Assembly (NCBI GenBank): GCA_964405075.1
Contig: CAYOMP010000015.1
Location: 1-34,862, forward strand
Length of the DNA: 34,862 nucleotides
Direction: 5' to 3'
From: CAYOMP01 sp964405075
GTDB lineage: Bacteria > Bacillota > Clostridia > Lachnospirales > Lachnospiraceae
The position numbers and the translations under genes were made by a program. Of this stretch, positions 25,024 through 33,446 are shown in pieces (within the stretch, counting starts at the first letter, position 1; each line of letters opens with the position of its first letter). The notes beneath the pieces are model-generated. The model did not search any database and was not told the DNA's origin. It worked only from the letters and a program-made list of their open reading frames with translations.

Positions 25024-25828
25024 GAAACTTTTATCTGCACCATATATCTTTTGGTCATTAATGTTTATTCTCATACCTTTAGGTATGATATTCTTCTATG
25101 GTTTTACAGATAAAACAGGTGCATTTACATTAGAAAATATAACAGCTATTGCTACTGCTGAGCATTCTAAGGCACTTTGGCTTTCACTGGGTTTATCCCT
25201 AATAAGCACAATTATTTGCCTATTATTAGCATATCCTTTGGCTATGATTCTCAATAATATGAAGGTTAACCAAAGTAGCTTTATTGTAGTAATATTTATT
25301 CTTCCAATGTGGATGAATTTCTTACTTCGCACATTGGCTTGGCAGACTCTTTTAGAAAAAACAGGTGTAATTAATAGCATTTTGACTTTTTTCAATTTGC
25401 CTACATTAAATATCATTAACACACCTTATGCTATTGTTCTTGGTATGGTTTACAACTTTTTACCTTTTATGGTTTTACCTATATACAATTCTTTGGCAAA
25501 AATAGATATAAATGTTATAAATGCCGCCAAAGACTTAGGCGCAAATCCATTCCAGACATTTTACAAAATAATACTTCCACTGTCTATACCTGGTATAATC
25601 AGTGGTATTACAATGGTTTTTGTTCCAGCCCTTACAACCTTTGTTATCAGCTCAATTCTCGGTGGTAGTAAAATCCTGCTTATCGGTAATGTTATTGAGC
25701 AGGAATTCACACAGGCTGGTAACTGGTATCTTGGAAGCGGACTTTCCATCGTATTAATGGTATTTATCATTATTAGTATGATTCTTTCCGCAATATTTGA
25801 TAAAGATGGGGAGGGTACGTTGTTATAA
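25016..25828 (+). CDS. potB: Spermidine/putrescine ABC transporter permease PotB
   Basis: 270 residues with six membrane spans. The EAA-type loop (AKDLGANPFQTFYKIILPLS), which docks on PotA, is clear near residue 170. MWMNFLLRTLAWQTLLE is a PotB hallmark. The start overlaps potA and the stop overlaps the potC start by one base (TAATG), so potA, potB and potC are tightly coupled. Confidence 0.94.
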   Translation: MNKKLLSAPYIFWSLMFILIPLGMIFFYGFTDKTGAFTLENITAIATAEHSKALWLSLGLSLISTIICLLLAYPLAMILNNMKVNQSSFIVVIFILPMWMNFLLRTLAWQTLLEKTGVINSILTFFNLPTLNIINTPYAIVLGMVYNFLPFMVLPIYNSLAKIDINVINAAKDLGANPFQTFYKIILPLSIPGIISGITMVFVPALTTFVISSILGGSKILLIGNVIEQEFTQAGNWYLGSGLSIVLMVFIIISMILSAIFDKDGEGTLL

Positions 25829-26601
25829 TGAAAAATTTTTTAAAGAAATTCTATATAGGATTAATTATTATATTTTTATACGCCCCTATTGTTACATTAA
25901 TGGTGCTTTCCTTTAATGCCAGCAAAACCAGAGCAAAATGGGGTGGTTTTACCACAAAATGGTATGTTGACCTTATCAACAATGATGTAATTATGCAGGC
26001 TCTGTGGAATACACTTTCCATTGCATTCCTATCAGCATTAATTGCAACAATTATTGGAACAATATGTTGCATAGCAATGACATCCATGAGCAAACGCTCA
26101 CGCACCATCCTAATGGGAATAGCAAATATTCCTATGTTAAATGCTGATATTGTTACCGGTATATCTCTTATGCTATTATTTATAAGCTTAGGAGTAAGAT
26201 TTGGATATGGTACTATATTGATTGCTCATATTACATTTAATATACCTTTTGTAATATTAAGTGTAATGCCTCGAATGAAGCAGTTAAATCCACATGTATT
26301 TGAAGCTGCACTTGATCTTGGAGCTTCTCACATCAAAGCCTTTTTTAAGGTTGTTTTTCCAGACATTTTACCTGGTGTATTTACTGGATTTTTGATGGCA
26401 TTTACAATGTCCCTTGATGATTTTATCATCACTCATTTTACAAAGGGTGCAGGTATTGATACTCTTTCTACTAAGATTTATACCGAAGTTAAGAAAGGTA
26501 TTAAACCAGAAATGTACGCACTTTCAACACTTATTTTTGTTAGTGTAATTATCTTGCTTTTACTTGTTAATAGAATACCTAAAAAAGGCGAAGAGAAATA
26601 A
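25828..26601 (+). CDS. potC: Spermidine/putrescine ABC transporter permease PotC
   Basis: 257 residues with six membrane spans. The EAA loop is EAALDLGASHIKAFFKVVFP, and AFTMSLDDFIITHFTKG is characteristic of PotC. It pairs with PotB to form the channel. A 172-nt gap to potD contains an operator-like palindrome but no obvious terminator. Confidence 0.94.
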   Translation: MKNFLKKFYIGLIIIFLYAPIVTLMVLSFNASKTRAKWGGFTTKWYVDLINNDVIMQALWNTLSIAFLSALIATIIGTICCIAMTSMSKRSRTILMGIANIPMLNADIVTGISLMLLFISLGVRFGYGTILIAHITFNIPFVILSVMPRMKQLNPHVFEAALDLGASHIKAFFKVVFPDILPGVFTGFLMAFTMSLDDFIITHFTKGAGIDTLSTKIYTEVKKGIKPEMYALSTLIFVSVIILLLLVNRIPKKGEEK

Positions 26602-26664
26602 TCTCTTATGGCACTCAAAGAAAGAAACAAAACTTCCAAAGTTATAGTAGTTACGTATTATCAA

Positions 26665-26723
26665 AGAAAACGTTTCTACATTAATGGAAATATATTTTTA
26701 AGAAAAACACATATTTAATGTGT
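26665..26723 (+). promoter_or_regulatory. Regulatory sites upstream of potD
   Basis: ACACAT-ATTTA-ATGTGT (26707-26723) is a perfect 6-bp palindrome whose left half (AACACATATT) matches the site near the XRE-cupin gene. AGAAAACGTTTCTA (26665-26678) resembles a catabolite-response element but misses several consensus positions, so I give it little weight. Confidence 0.4.
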
Positions 26724-26773
26724 AATACAACATTTTTTTGAAAATTCTATGCATTTTCACGAGGAGGATTATT

Positions 26774-27838
26774 ATGAGAAAAAAATTAATTACCGGAGTA
26801 CTTGCTATGACTCTCGTTGCTACTTCTTTACTTAGCGGATGTGGTTCATCTGCAAGCGGTAAAAATGGTGAAGTAGTTGTTTACAACTGGGGAGAATATA
26901 TTGACCCTGAAGTTCTTACAATGTTTGAAGATGAAACTGGTATCAAAGTAGTTTATGATGAATTCGAAACTAATGAAATTATGTATCCTAAGGTTGAAGC
27001 CGGTGCTACTGAATATGATGTAGTATGCCCTTCTGATTATATGATTAGCAAAATGATCGAAAATGATTTATTAGCTGAAATTAACTTTGACAATGTTCCA
27101 AATTCTGAAAACATTGGTGCTCAGTATTGGGATCAGTCAAAGGAATTCGACCCTGAAAATAAATATTCGGTTCCTTACTGTTGGGGAACTGTAGGTATCC
27201 TTTATAACAAAACTATGGTATCTGAACCTATTACAAGCTGGTCAGTATTATGGGATGAACAATATGCTGACAACATTTTAATGCAGGATTCAGTTCGAGA
27301 TGCATTTATGGTTGCATTAAAACTTAATGGTTATTCAATGAATTCCCTTGACGAAGCAGAGTTAGAAACAGCTAAACAATCACTTATTGAACAAAAACCT
27401 TTAGTACAGGCTTATGTAATCGACCAGGTTAGGGATAAAATGATTGGTGATGAAGCTGCTATCGGTGTTATCTACTCTGGTGAAGCTATCTACACTCAGA
27501 GAGAAAATGAAAACCTTGAATATGTTATTCCAGAAGAAGGTACTAACGTATGGATTGATTCTTGGGTAATTCCTAAAAATGCAAAGAACAAAGAAAACGC
27601 AGAAAAGTTCATTAACTTCCTTTGCCGTCCAGATATTGCATTAATGAACTTTGAATATATTACTTATTCAACTCCAAATGATGCTGCAAGAGAATTAATC
27701 GAAGATGAAGATATCAGAAATTCAGAAATAGCCTTTCCTGATTTAACACAGTACAACAATCTCGAAACCTTCACTTATTTAGGTGATGAAGGAGATGAAT
27801 TATACAATAATCTTTGGAAAGAAGTTAAATCCAATTAA
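26774..27838 (+). CDS. potD: Spermidine/putrescine-binding lipoprotein PotD
   Basis: 354 residues from the ATG at 26774, with GAGGAGGA 5 nt upstream; the frame extends 12 codons further without a site. The signal MRKKLITGVLAMTLVATSLLSGC ends in a lipobox, giving a membrane-tethered substrate-binding protein. VVVYNWGEYIDPEVLTMFED, the YDVVCPSDYMI segment and VPYCWGTVGILYNK are typical PotD sequence; the acidic and aromatic residues in these segments would hold the polyamine. It is the last gene of the operon and is followed by a strong terminator. Confidence 0.95.
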   Translation: MRKKLITGVLAMTLVATSLLSGCGSSASGKNGEVVVYNWGEYIDPEVLTMFEDETGIKVVYDEFETNEIMYPKVEAGATEYDVVCPSDYMISKMIENDLLAEINFDNVPNSENIGAQYWDQSKEFDPENKYSVPYCWGTVGILYNKTMVSEPITSWSVLWDEQYADNILMQDSVRDAFMVALKLNGYSMNSLDEAELETAKQSLIEQKPLVQAYVIDQVRDKMIGDEAAIGVIYSGEAIYTQRENENLEYVIPEEGTNVWIDSWVIPKNAKNKENAEKFINFLCRPDIALMNFEYITYSTPNDAARELIEDEDIRNSEIAFPDLTQYNNLETFTYLGDEGDELYNNLWKEVKSN

Positions 27839-27867
27839 TTTACACCCAAAGCTTTCAAAAAAATCTT

Positions 27868-27909
27868 AAAAAAACGGATTAGAAAAATGATTTTCTAATC
27901 CGTTTTTTT
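27868..27909. terminator. Strong terminator after potD
   Basis: AAAAAAACGGATTAGAAAA (27868-27886) pairs perfectly over 19 bp with its complement at 27891-27909, loop 4 nt, with seven T at the end. Nothing recognisable lies between it and 27985. Confidence 0.9.
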
Positions 27910-27985
27910 CATATACAAACCCTTATATCTCATCAACTAAAGGTCATAATTTAATATAAAATCCACACATTCATCTTTAGACAAA

Positions 27986-28159
27986 TTAAACAAACTTGTT
28001 CAAGCCCTCATCATACTCATAATCAATCATTCTTAACTTGTCAACAATTGTCTGCTTTGACACATTCATATCATCACACATTATGTCTAATGATGAATAA
28101 AAATCTCTAAGTTGAGTATTAACATAACTCAACAACATCATCGGGTCATTTGGTAACAC
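27986..28159 (-). CDS. DUF4250 family small protein
   Basis: 57 residues from a GTG at 28157-28159, with AGAGGA 8 nt upstream. The sequence LPNDPMMLLSYVNTQLRDFY, then LDIMCDDMNVSKQTIVDKL and YEYDEGLNKFV, matches DUF4250, a short clostridial protein of unknown function. The helical middle with VSKQTIVDKLRMIDYEY resembles a small helix-turn-helix, so DNA binding is possible. The start is 17 nt after the HD-GYP stop, so the two are probably co-transcribed. The GTG start and small size make it easy to miss. Confidence 0.8.
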   Translation of the reverse strand: MLPNDPMMLLSYVNTQLRDFYSSLDIMCDDMNVSKQTIVDKLRMIDYEYDEGLNKFV

Positions 28160-28176
28160 TTTTTAATTCCTCTTTC

Positions 28177-29253
28177 TCATAATACTTCTTCTATTTCTAA
28201 TTCTTTTTCCTCTGCTAAATCAATAAATCCATACTGAGTCCTTATTAATGGTCTGCTTATATTTCTTTCGTTCAGCATAATTACTTCACCTTCTACACCA
28301 TTATTAAGTGTAACTGATTTATAAAGGCAAGATTCACTTGTCTTATCTATAAATGGAAGTAAAAACTTAGCTTCAAACAAATCATAACCTTCCTTTTGAA
28401 AATATTCCAAAACCCTGAATGGTGAAAATGGAAGTCGATAAGTTCTTCTGGCTGTCATAGCATCATACGTATCAGCTATAGCTACTATTTGAGAATATTC
28501 ACTAATCGAATCACCCTTTAAAGAATTTGGGTATCCCGAACCATTTCTTCTCTCGTGATGTTCTAATGCCACCTTGCATATAGCTTCATCCACACCGCGT
28601 TCCTTTAAAATATCATATCCTCGTTTTGTATGATTTTTGATTATACCATACTCAGCCTCTGTTAACATAGATGTTTTATTTAATAATTCCAATGGAATTT
28701 CTACTTTTCCTATATCATGTAACAATCCAGCTAATACCAAGTTGTCTATATCCTCTTGAGATTTATTAAGCCATATTCCAAAAATCTTACATATTATAGC
28801 AACATTAAAACTATGAGTATATGTAGAATCATCAAACTGCTTCATACTCCTAATCATATTAAAAATTTGATTTTTCTGAGTGAACTGTTCAAATATCGTT
28901 TCAATATTATCAATAATTGCTTTCTTTTCAATAGGCTTATTATTGTAAACAATATCATTTATGGTTTCTTTATATTCTTCTACATTCTTGCTGTATGTCT
29001 TTTTAAATTCCTGAAATTCAAGGCTATTGATAACTTTTTTATTATTTCTAGGTCTTCCATTGCTAGTATATTCATTCTCAACTTGCTCATATACTTTTAC
29101 TGTTTGAACAGAAAACATTCTAAGTCTCATAATCAATCTCTCAGATATCTGTAACTCATGAGATATAATCAAATGTCCATTCCTATCGAATACATCCTCT
29201 GCCACAATCATACCTGGTTTTAATTGTTCTACCTTAGTTAACTTTATGCTCAC
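28177..29253 (-). CDS. HD-GYP domain protein, probable c-di-GMP phosphodiesterase
   Basis: 358 residues from a GTG at 29251-29253, preceded by GAGGTGA with a 5-nt gap. A longer frame to 29346 lacks a site. N-terminal residues 1-60 (LKPGMIVAEDVFDRNGHLI) form the small beta-domain often fused to HD-GYP proteins. The HD-GYP domain follows with HDIGK (His179/Asp180), HHERRNGSGYP (from His232) and DTYDAMTARRTYR. The metal-binding His/Asp set appears complete, though GYP is reached through the SGYP form. Such enzymes hydrolyse cyclic di-GMP to GMP in the cytoplasm. No diguanylate cyclase is nearby. Confidence 0.9.
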   Translation of the reverse strand: MSIKLTKVEQLKPGMIVAEDVFDRNGHLIISHELQISERLIMRLRMFSVQTVKVYEQVENEYTSNGRPRNNKKVINSLEFQEFKKTYSKNVEEYKETINDIVYNNKPIEKKAIIDNIETIFEQFTQKNQIFNMIRSMKQFDDSTYTHSFNVAIICKIFGIWLNKSQEDIDNLVLAGLLHDIGKVEIPLELLNKTSMLTEAEYGIIKNHTKRGYDILKERGVDEAICKVALEHHERRNGSGYPNSLKGDSISEYSQIVAIADTYDAMTARRTYRLPFSPFRVLEYFQKEGYDLFEAKFLLPFIDKTSESCLYKSVTLNNGVEGEVIMLNERNISRPLIRTQYGFIDLAEEKELEIEEVL

Positions 29254-29444
29254 AATAATCACCTCAACCTTCCAAAAAGAAAATAAATTGTAACTCAAAT
29301 TATAGACTCGTCTTAATATTTTTTCTGACACTTTCCTATTGAACATTATACTACTTCAATATATTTTTGTCTTAATTTCCAAAGCATTTTATTATCTTTT
29401 TAGATTTATTAGTCAAACTTCCCAAAAGATTGAGGTGATTTTTA

Positions 29445-32041
29445 TTATTTTTTTACACTGGCATTTAATTCGCCATTTGTAACATCAACTAAAATAACAT
29501 CTCCTGCCTTTACTCCATCGGCGAGTATTAGTTTTGCAACCAAAGTCTCCACATTCTTTTGCAAATAACGTTTCAAAGGTCTTGCCCCGTATATTGGATC
29601 ATATCCACCTTCAACAATAACCTTTTTTGCCTCTATAGACAACTCAACGCTAATCTCTTTATCAACTAATCGTCTATTAATATCATCTACTAATAAATTG
29701 ATAATTAACTCAATATTTTCCTTCAATAATGGTTTGAACATTATTATTTCATCTAAACGATTCAAAAACTCTGGTCTAAAATGTCCTCGTAAGTCATTCA
29801 TAACCATTTCTTCATTCTCAGGCTTTATATTGCCCTCATCATCGATGCCCTCTAGCAAGTATGATGAACCAATATTAGATGTCATAATTAATATTGTGTT
29901 TTTAAAATCCACAGTTCTTCCCTGAGAATCTGTGATTCGACCATCATCTAACACTTGTAACAATACATTAAATACATCCGGATGTGCTTTTTCAATTTCA
30001 TCAAATAACACAACTGAATATGGACGTCTACGAACAGCCTCTGTTAATTGTCCACCTTCTTCATAACCTACATATCCAGGAGGTGCTCCGATTAATCTGG
30101 AAACAGAATACTTCTCCATATATTCACTCATATCAATTCTTACCATATTCTGCTCATCATCAAACAAACTAGCTGCTAATGCTTTTGCCAATTCAGTTTT
30201 TCCAACACCTGTAGGTCCTAAGAACAAGAATGAACCAATAGGTTTTGTTGGGTCTTTTATTCCTGCCTTTGAACGAATAATGGCCTCTGTAACCTTTGTT
30301 ACTCCTTCATCCTGGCCTATTACTCTCTTATGAAGTTCCTTATCAAGATTTAAGGTCTTACTTCTTTCACTCTCATTCAATTTTGTCACAGGAATACCAG
30401 TCCATCTGGATATAATTCTGGCTATTTCTTCATCAGTTACACTTTCATGTACTAATGATAATTCTTTTTTCTTTATGTTTTCTTCTTCAATAGCGAGCTG
30501 TTCTTCTAATTTTGGTAATTCACCATACTGTAATTCTGCTGCTTTATTCAAATCATAATTACGCTGCGCTATCTGAATCTGATTATGCATATCTTCAATT
30601 TGCTCGCGCAATTTTTGCACCTTTTCAACTGATGTTTTTTCGTTATCCCACTTTGCCTTTTGACCATTAAACTCATCCTTTAGTTCTGCTAACTCTTTAC
30701 TCAAATTAGCTAATCTGTCTTTGCTAAGTCTGTCAGTCTCCTTCTTAAGTGCTGCTTCTTCTATTTCCATCTGCATAATTTTTCTTGACATTTCATCTAG
30801 TTCAGCCGGCATAGAATCTAACTCAGTTTTAATAAGTGCACAGGCTTCGTCTACTAAATCGATTGCTTTATCAGGTAAAAACCTATCTGAAATGTATCTG
30901 TGAGACAGTGTAGCCGCTGATACCAAAGCTGCATCTGTAATTTTTACTCCGTGGAATACCTCATATCTGTCTTTCAGCCCACGCAAAATAGAAATTGTAT
31001 CCTCAACTGTAGGTTCTTCAACCATAACCGGCTGGAAACGTCTCTCTAATGCTGCATCCTTTTCAATGTACTGTCTGTACTCGTCAAGTGTTTTTGCACC
31101 AATACAGTGTAATTCGCCTCTGGCAAGCATAGGCTTTAANNNNNNNNNNACATATTACCTGCATCCATAGCACCGTCACTCTTACCAGCTCCAACAATAG
31201 TATGAAGTTCATCTATAAATAGAATAATCTGTCCATCACTTTTCTTTACTTCCTCCAATACAGCCTTTAGACGTTCTTCAAATTCACCACGATACTTAGC
31301 TCCGGCTACCAATGCTCCCATGTCTAGTGCAAATACTCTCTTGTCTTTTAATCCTTCTGGGACATCTCCATGTACGATTCTTTGTGCCAAACCTTCAACT
31401 ACAGCTGTTTTACCAACACCTGGTTCACCAATTAGAACCGGATTGTTTTTAGTCTTTCTTGAAAGAATTCTTACAACATTTCTTATTTCACTGTCTCGAC
31501 CAATTACAGGATCTAATTTCTGCTCTCTGGCTCTTTCTACCAGGTCATATCCATACTTAGCCAATGTATCATAAGTAGCCTCTGGATTATCACTGGTAAC
31601 TCTTTGGTTACCTCTTACAGTGGATAATGCCTGTAAAAAACGCTCTCTAGTAATTCCATATTCTTTAAAAATTTCCTTTACTGCCTGATTAGGGTATTTA
31701 AACAAAGCCAAAAACAAATGCTCAACCGATACATATTCATCTCCCATTTGCTTAGCTTCATCCTCACTACTTATTAAAACCTTATTTAAATTCTGTCCGA
31801 TGTATAGCTGTCCACCTGATACTTTCACACGCTTTTTAAGATATTCGTCAACCTTATCAATGAAATGTTCCTTATTAATCTCCATTTTTTCGATAAGCTT
31901 TAGAATAAGACTATCTTCTTGCATTATCAAGCTGTAAATTAAATGTTCTTGCTCTATCTCTTGATTTCCATATTCATATGCCCATTTTTCACAATCATTA
32001 ATTGCCTGAATGGATTTTTGCGTAAACTTCTGAAAATTCAT
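29445..32041 (-). CDS. clpB: ATP-dependent disaggregase ClpB (interrupted by assembly gap)
   Basis: About 860 residues when the two halves are joined, the normal ClpB length. It rescues aggregated proteins together with DnaK. Clp-N repeats cover residues 1-145. AAA-1 has Walker A GEPGVGKT at 205-212 and Walker B ILFIDE. A coiled-coil middle domain (from about SMPAELDEMSRKIMQMEIEE) distinguishes it from ClpC. AAA-2 has GPTGVGKT and VVLFDEIEKAHP, and the C-terminal domain follows. Ten Ns at 31140-31149 fall between GNM and LKPMLARGEL, which are adjacent in other ClpB proteins, so the break is an assembly artefact and the gene is probably intact. GAGG precedes the ATG. GAKTLDEYR carries Lys where Thr is common. 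Confidence 0.95.
31140..31149. other. Assembly gap of ten Ns inside clpB
   Basis: On the minus strand the flanks read AATATGT and TTAAAGCC. Family conservation needs AAT ATG TTA AAG with nothing in between, so the two contigs overlap by one T and the Ns stand for no real bases. Confidence 0.9.
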
Positions 32042-32078
32042 AATCTAACCTCCTACTCTAATCTACTATTATATAACT

Positions 32079-32143
32079 TATATTTTAAAATATACTGTTT
32101 GTTTGTTCTATAACTAATATAACACCATCTAATTATTTGTCAA
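32079..32143 (-). promoter_or_regulatory. clpB promoter and palindrome
   Basis: Minus strand TTGACA (32138-32143), 16 bp, TATATT (32116-32121). A perfect 16-bp AT palindrome TATATTTTAAAATATA (32079-32094) lies in the leader. I do not find a CIRCE or CtsR site, which often control clpB. Confidence 0.6.
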
Positions 32144-32191
32144 CCCCAAAGTCCAAATTTTCTATCCTAATATATTTTCTGTTGATATACT

Positions 32192-32238
32192 AAAAAGTAG
32201 CTTCATAAATGTCTCATTTTCTCCATTTATGAAGCTAC
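32192..32238 (-). terminator. Strong 15-bp terminator hairpin upstream of clpB
   Basis: GTAGCTTCATAAATG (32197-32211) pairs perfectly with its complement at 32224-32238, loop 12 nt; on the minus strand TTTTTAG follows. It terminates minus-strand transcription arriving from the CpXC side. Confidence 0.8.
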
Positions 32239-32243
32239 ATATA

Positions 32244-32257
32244 CTATTCAAACTCAA
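32244..32257 (-). repeat. 14-nt copy of the guaA 3' end
   Basis: Minus strand TTGAGTTTGAATAG is identical to the last 14 bases of guaA, in the same orientation. It ends a 14-codon frame (MTVFNKKNELVEFE) directly before the terminator; no arm repeats flank it. Confidence 0.4.
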
Positions 32258-32359
32258 CTAATTCATTTTTTTTATTAAACACTGTCATTTTCTATGTTAA
32301 ACATTTCTATCATAGTATTTCGTTGCTACAAAATAATAGATTCTATCTCTTTCACCTCC

Positions 32360-32447
32360 AAAATCCAGACACTTCGTGTCTGTCGTGCTTCGTACTTCTG
32401 ATTTTGTCGGTATCGCGCCAGAAAAAATAAATACTCACGACCTTCGT
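32360..32447. repeat. Cluster of small CTTCGTG hairpins
   Basis: CAGACAC-TTC-GTGTCTG, GTGC-TTC-GTAC and CACGA-CCT-TCGTG occur within 80 nt. The first two are enclosed by CAAAATC.AGA/TCTGATTTTG, giving a branched fold. The last is flanked by A/T tracts and could end transcription of the CpXC gene on the minus strand. Confidence 0.4.
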
Positions 32448-32467
32448 GTTTCTTTTTTATTTGAGCA

Positions 32468-33121
32468 CTATAAGTTCATAATAAGTTCTCGTGCCCACTT
32501 ACCATTAATAATTGAGAAATCCTTCGGCGTGTTATCACGTACCCTTATCATATATGAATCTACAACATTTCTGTACATATCCATATCAATCGGTATCATT
32601 CCTGGTTCTCCCTCTTCAAATATGAATAATAAGACATATGACTCTTTCATTACTTCAAATAATACGTTAACTAATTTTCTTGTCTTTAATTCTTCTTCCA
32701 TTTTTGAAATATAAATCACTTTTAATATTTCAATTATTCTATCATCCAAATCTTCATCCCAGATAACAATCTTTTCTCTAAAACTATCAGCATTTTTAAC
32801 GATTCGATTGTCATAACCATAGGACAAATCTTCCACCATGTCTTGATTTGAATTAATCTGGTTAATTTCTTTCACCTGGTCCTCTGAGCAATTTGGTACT
32901 AACCATACCATTTTCTTATTTTCCATATCATGATATAAACATGGGTAAAGCATTGGAATCTTTACTTCACATTCTTCACAGGTAAATGCAAAAAAATATC
33001 CACTTTTAATAACCTCTTTTAATTCCGGTTCTAATGTTACATTTACACTCTCATATCTTTTGACTATCTGCTCTTTACCACATTTAGGACATATTACTTT
33101 TTCTTCTATGATTTTTGACAT
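32468..33121 (-). CDS. CpXC-domain protein
   Basis: 217 residues, soluble. The N-terminus has two zinc-knuckle-like pairs, CPKCG near residue 11 and CEEC near residue 49, in the pattern of the CpXC domain (ICPKCGKEQIVKRYESVNVT, then FFAFTCEECEVKIPMLYPCL). The rest is helical and acidic. The domain probably binds zinc; no biochemical role is established. CAGGAG precedes the ATG. It is a single gene followed by hairpins at 32360-32447. Confidence 0.8.
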   Translation of the reverse strand: MSKIIEEKVICPKCGKEQIVKRYESVNVTLEPELKEVIKSGYFFAFTCEECEVKIPMLYPCLYHDMENKKMVWLVPNCSEDQVKEINQINSNQDMVEDLSYGYDNRIVKNADSFREKIVIWDEDLDDRIIEILKVIYISKMEEELKTRKLVNVLFEVMKESYVLLFIFEEGEPGMIPIDMDMYRNVVDSYMIRVRDNTPKDFSIINGKWARELIMNL

Positions 33122-33446
33122 TATTATTTCTCCTGGTACAATTAATTTCTTTTACAATCATTCTTATATTCATGCTAATTATAACATACTATCTTCAGCT
33201 TAAGACATATGTTTTATTGTTTTTTAAAAAACAAAGAGTTTGCTTGCAAACTCTTCGCGCGCGAACGGTGCCTTTATGGCAAACTTCTCTTCCGCGAGTT
33301 GCGTATATTGCACGGAGTACTTTTTATATCATAGGATACACTCTATTACATTAATTTCTCAATGTGTTTCCTATGATATAAAAAACTCTCCCTAAGCCTC
33401 AACTTAAAGAGAGTTTTGCCCCACATCTAAAGATGTCTAATCTATA
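33122..33446. repeat. Intergenic region with three inverted repeats
   Basis: No gene. It contains a near-palindrome AAGAGTTTGC-TT-GCAAACTCTT (33234-33255), a locally GC-rich patch (about 33254-33320), and a perfect 16-bp inverted repeat TTTTTATATCATAGGA (33321-33336) with its complement at 33369-33384. The motif TTTCCTATGATAT in the right arm also occurs at 9418-9430, again next to a terminator. Confidence 0.5.
33382..33417 (-). terminator. Terminator of the trigger-factor-like gene
   Basis: AAAACTCTC (33382-33390) pairs with GAGAGTTTT (33409-33417), with an inner TAAG/CTTA. The minus strand continues TTTTTTATAT. It lies 29 nt after the stop codon. Confidence 0.8.

Noticed and set aside
32042..32160. 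CIRCE or CtsR heat-shock operator before clpB
   Set aside because: Neither the TTAGCACTC/GAGTGCTAA pair nor tandem GGTCAAA-type repeats are visible.
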